The translations under genes were made by a program, and so were the position numbers. The notes under the pieces were generated by a model. The model was not told the origin of the DNA. It searched no databases and saw nothing but the letters and a program-made list of their open reading frames with translations. Positions 13,192 to 14,996 of a stretch of 14,996 bases of DNA are shown here, piece by piece; within the stretch, counting starts at the first letter, position 1; the number at the start of each line of letters is the position of its first letter. The stretch covers positions 1-14,996 of the forward strand of contig CAJUQS010000156.1 in the NCBI GenBank assembly GCA_910588365.1. The letters run 5' to 3'. The stretch comes from an uncultured Oscillospiraceae bacterium (lineage in GTDB: Bacteria > Bacillota > Clostridia > Oscillospirales > Oscillospiraceae).

Positions 13192-14547
13192 ATGTCAAGC
13201 CTGCTGATTCAAAACGCATCCGCCATCGTCACCTGCGACAGCCGGGACACGGTCTATGAAAACGCCAGCGTGCTGATGGAGAACGGCGTCATCACCCGCA
13301 TCGCACACGACATCCCGGCATCCGGCGAGACGGTGGACGCCGCCGGGTGCATCGTGTACCCCGGACTCATCAACACCCACCACCACCTCTACCAGACCTT
13401 CAGCCGGAACCTGCCGGCGGTGCAGGGCATGGAGCTGTTTGACTGGCTCCGGGCGCTCTACGAGATCTGGAAGAACCTGGACAGCGGCGTGGTCTACCAC
13501 AGCTCCATGACCGGCCTGGGGGAGCTGCTGCGCCACGGGTGCACCACCTGCTTTGACCACCACTACGTCTTCCCCCGGGGCCGCTCGGAGGGGCTGCTGG
13601 ACGCCCAGTTCGCCGCGGCGGAGGAGCTGGGTATCCGCATGTTCGCCTCCCGGGGCAGCATGGATCTCAGCAAAAAGGACGGGGGCCTGCCCCCGGACAG
13701 CGTGGTGCAGTCCGTGGACGAGATCCTCTCCGACTGCCGGCGGGCGGTGGAGCGGTTCCACGATCCCCGGCCCTTCTCCATGCGGCAGGTGGCTCTGGCG
13801 CCCTGCTCCCCCTTCAGCGTCTCCGAGGAGCTGCTGCGTCAGTCCGCCCTTCTGGCACGGGATCTGGGGGTGCGGCTCCACACCCACCTGTGCGAGACCA
13901 AGGACGAGGAGCGCTTTGTCCAGGAGCGGTTCGGGATGCGCCCCCTGGCGTACATGGAGAGCCTGGGCTGGATCGGCGCCGACGTGTGGTACGCCCACGG
14001 CATCCACTTCAACGACAGCGAGCTGCGCCGTCTGGCCGGCACCGGCACCGGCGTGGCCCACTGCCCCATCTCCAACATGAAGCTCTCCTCCGGCGTGTGC
14101 CGGGTGCCGGAGATGCTGGAGCTGGGGGTGCCGGTGGGGCTGGCGGTGGACGGCAGCGCCAGCAACGACGGCTCCAATCTGCTGGAGGAGCTGCGCACGG
14201 CCTACCTGCTCCACCGCCTCCACGCCAGCGAGCGGGCCCCCAGCGGCTACGACGTGCTGAAGATGGCCACAGCTGGCAGCGCCAGGGTCCTGGGCCGCAG
14301 CGACATCGGCTCTCTGGAGCCGGGGAAGGCCGGGGATCTCTTCCTCATCGACAAGCGCCGCCTGGAGCTGGTGGGGGCGGATCTGGACCCCAAGAGCCTG
14401 CTGGGCACGGTGGGCTGGAAGGGGGCCGTGGACTGCACCGTGGTCAACGGAAGGGTCGTCGTCCGGGACGGCCGCCTGACGGGCGTGGACGAGGAGCGGG
14501 CCTACCGGGAGGCGGACCGGCTGGTCAAGGAATATCTGGCACGATAG
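13192..14547 (+). CDS. 8-oxoguanine deaminase-like amidohydrolase
   Basis: A 451-aa cytosolic metal-dependent amidohydrolase. The sequence follows the 8-oxoguanine deaminase group (8-oxoguanine to urate plus ammonia), which databases also label hydroxydechloroatrazine ethylaminohydrolase. Visible residues are GLINTHHHLYQTF with metal ligands H63/H65, HTHLCET with H232 and E235, YAHG with H269, and VDGSASND with D320. ALAPCSPFSVS and RGSMDLSKKDGGLPPDSVV are highly typical. The N- and C-terminal strands forming the small beta domain are complete. ATG at 13192 is preceded by GGAGGG at 7 bases. It stands alone; no purine permease or urate gene is next to it. Substrate is inferred; related enzymes deaminate cytosine-, guanine- or triazine-like rings. 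Confidence 0.85.
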   Translation: MSSLLIQNASAIVTCDSRDTVYENASVLMENGVITRIAHDIPASGETVDAAGCIVYPGLINTHHHLYQTFSRNLPAVQGMELFDWLRALYEIWKNLDSGVVYHSSMTGLGELLRHGCTTCFDHHYVFPRGRSEGLLDAQFAAAEELGIRMFASRGSMDLSKKDGGLPPDSVVQSVDEILSDCRRAVERFHDPRPFSMRQVALAPCSPFSVSEELLRQSALLARDLGVRLHTHLCETKDEERFVQERFGMRPLAYMESLGWIGADVWYAHGIHFNDSELRRLAGTGTGVAHCPISNMKLSSGVCRVPEMLELGVPVGLAVDGSASNDGSNLLEELRTAYLLHRLHASERAPSGYDVLKMATAGSARVLGRSDIGSLEPGKAGDLFLIDKRRLELVGADLDPKSLLGTVGWKGAVDCTVVNGRVVVRDGRLTGVDEERAYREADRLVKEYLAR

Positions 14548-14582
14548 GCGTGGTTACTTTTCCCACGCCGGAAAAGTAACCA
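14547..14582. repeat. Two mutually exclusive hairpins after the deaminase gene
   Basis: TGGTTACTTTTCC (14551-14563) pairs with GGAAAAGTAACCA (14570-14582), a perfect 13-bp stem. GGCGTGG (14547-14553) also pairs perfectly with CCACGCC (14563-14569), and the two stems share bases 14551-14553 and 14563. The first base of the second stem is the last base of the TAG stop codon. GGTTACTTTTCC-type palindromes recur in many bacterial genomes as intergenic repeats, so this is probably one of them. It may also end the transcript. Confidence 0.6.
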
Positions 14583-14590
14583 AAAGTGCG

Positions 14591-14613
14591 CTCAAGGGGC
14601 AAGGCCCCTTGAG
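14591..14613. repeat. 10-bp hairpin in the post-deaminase repeat region
   Basis: CTCAAGGGGC (14591-14600) pairs perfectly with GCCCCTTGAG (14604-14613) around AAG. No U-tract follows, so terminator function is doubtful. It is probably part of the same composite intergenic repeat as 14547-14582. Confidence 0.55.
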
Positions 14614-14858
14614 AAGCCCGAATGTCTTGTTTAATTGCCCTTCGCTGTAGCTGGGCTGACGCTACCGATGGCGCCTGCCCTTCGTCTGTTGCCCGCGGGG
14701 CCGTCATTCGGCGTTCCGCCGAACGACTGGCCCGGCGACGCAAGCGCCGCCTGTCTACCCATGGGTCCTATCGGGAAGCGAAGCAGCGGGGGTAGTGCGG
14801 TGCGTTTTTACTGTGCAGCGATTCGGTGAGGCCCCCGTTGCAGGGTCTACCCCTTTAA
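14614..14858. other. Non-coding intergenic stretch with a long imperfect hairpin
   Basis: No convincing gene in either strand; reading frames here lack ribosome sites and recognisable protein signals. The main structure is a nested hairpin at 14698-14733: TTCGGCG (14707-14713) / CGCCGAA (14717-14723), extended by GTC / GAC and by GGGCC / GGCCC, 15 pairs in total interrupted by two small gaps. The region runs up to the MITE copy at 14859. It probably belongs to a dispersed repeat. Confidence 0.45.
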
Positions 14859-14996
14859 GAGCCTGTTTAACATCTCCCCGCGCCCGCCTTGGCGGCATAT
14901 TTTCCGCCCTGACTGCGTTAAAAATCCTTGCAATCCGTCAGGATTGCTGCGGCTTTTTGCCTTGCAGGACAAAAAACCTATCTCGCCAATCCGCAC
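14859..14996 (-). mobile_element. Second MITE copy, inverted and cut by the window end
   Basis: Starts GAGCCTGTTTAACATCTCCC at 14859 after TAA (14856-14858), consistent with a TNA target duplication. Over its 138 visible bases it matches the reverse complement of 7287-7446 except for one substitution and one extra A in a homopolymer near the right edge. About 22 bases, including the other inverted end, lie beyond the window. The close match indicates recent movement or copying. Confidence 0.88.

Noticed and set aside
13195..14223. Long minus-strand open frame (342 codons) opposite the deaminase gene
   Set aside because: Low-complexity shadow of a well-conserved amidohydrolase, with no start signal.
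14635..14829. Small plus-strand open frame of 64 codons after the deaminase
   Set aside because: No ribosome site, crosses the long hairpin at 14698-14733, and lacks protein-like composition.
1..14996. CRISPR array, rRNA, restriction or toxin-antitoxin genes
   Set aside because: No regularly spaced repeats, rRNA-like stretches or recognisable defence genes were seen on either strand.

Overview
The window looks like a chromosomal stretch from a GC-rich, spore-forming, low-oxygen Clostridia member, most likely an Oscillospiraceae-type gut bacterium (Flavonifractor / Intestinimonas / Lawsonibacter neighbourhood). This is inferred from Gram-positive lipoprotein signals, strong AGGAGG-type ribosome sites, consensus sigma-A promoters, a DacF-type carboxypeptidase and a PdaA-type spore-cortex deacetylase. 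No 16S or marker gene is present, so the genus is not established.

Layout. (1) 254-5214, minus strand: a complete branched-chain-amino-acid-type ABC uptake operon in the order livJ (binding lipoprotein), livH, livM (permeases), livG, livF (ATPases). It has a good promoter at 5359-5387, a 14-bp palindrome just upstream, a structured leader, a hairpin between livJ and livH, and a long hairpin after livF. (2) 5656-6792, minus: dacF, a D-Ala-D-Ala carboxypeptidase with a strong downstream hairpin. (3) 6887-7046, plus: tRNA-Gly(CCC) with its own promoter and terminator. (4) 7105-about 8480: a decayed mobile island beside the tRNA. It holds a tyrosine integrase broken three ways (an amber codon, a 160-bp MITE-like insertion inside its HxxR motif, and loss of its N-terminus) and an IS5-family transposase remnant. 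(5) 8570-9352, minus: a secreted lipoprotein with a C39/papain-like cysteine peptidase fold. (6) 9353-9894: an intergenic region rich in hairpins. (7) 9895-11916, plus: a two-gene sensory cassette behind a perfect consensus promoter, consisting of a FIST-domain protein with a one-base shift in a T6 run and a membrane-free chemoreceptor. (8) 12209-13033: pdaA. (9) 13192-14547: an amidohydrolase closely resembling 8-oxoguanine deaminase. (10) 14547-14996: repeat-rich intergenic DNA with two competing hairpins, further long hairpins and a second, nearly identical, inverted copy of the MITE, cut by the window end.

How the parts relate. The liv genes form one import machine. dacF and pdaA both act on peptidoglycan and fit a sporulating cell. 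The FIST protein and the soluble chemoreceptor probably form one cytoplasmic sensory unit. The most notable non-gene signal is a small non-autonomous element with 18-19-bp inverted ends starting GAGCCTGTTTAA and a 3-bp TTA target duplication. It occurs at 7287-7446 and 14859-14996 with two differences over the 138 visible bases. A diverged structured core occurs at 49-108 and possibly at 11945-12020.
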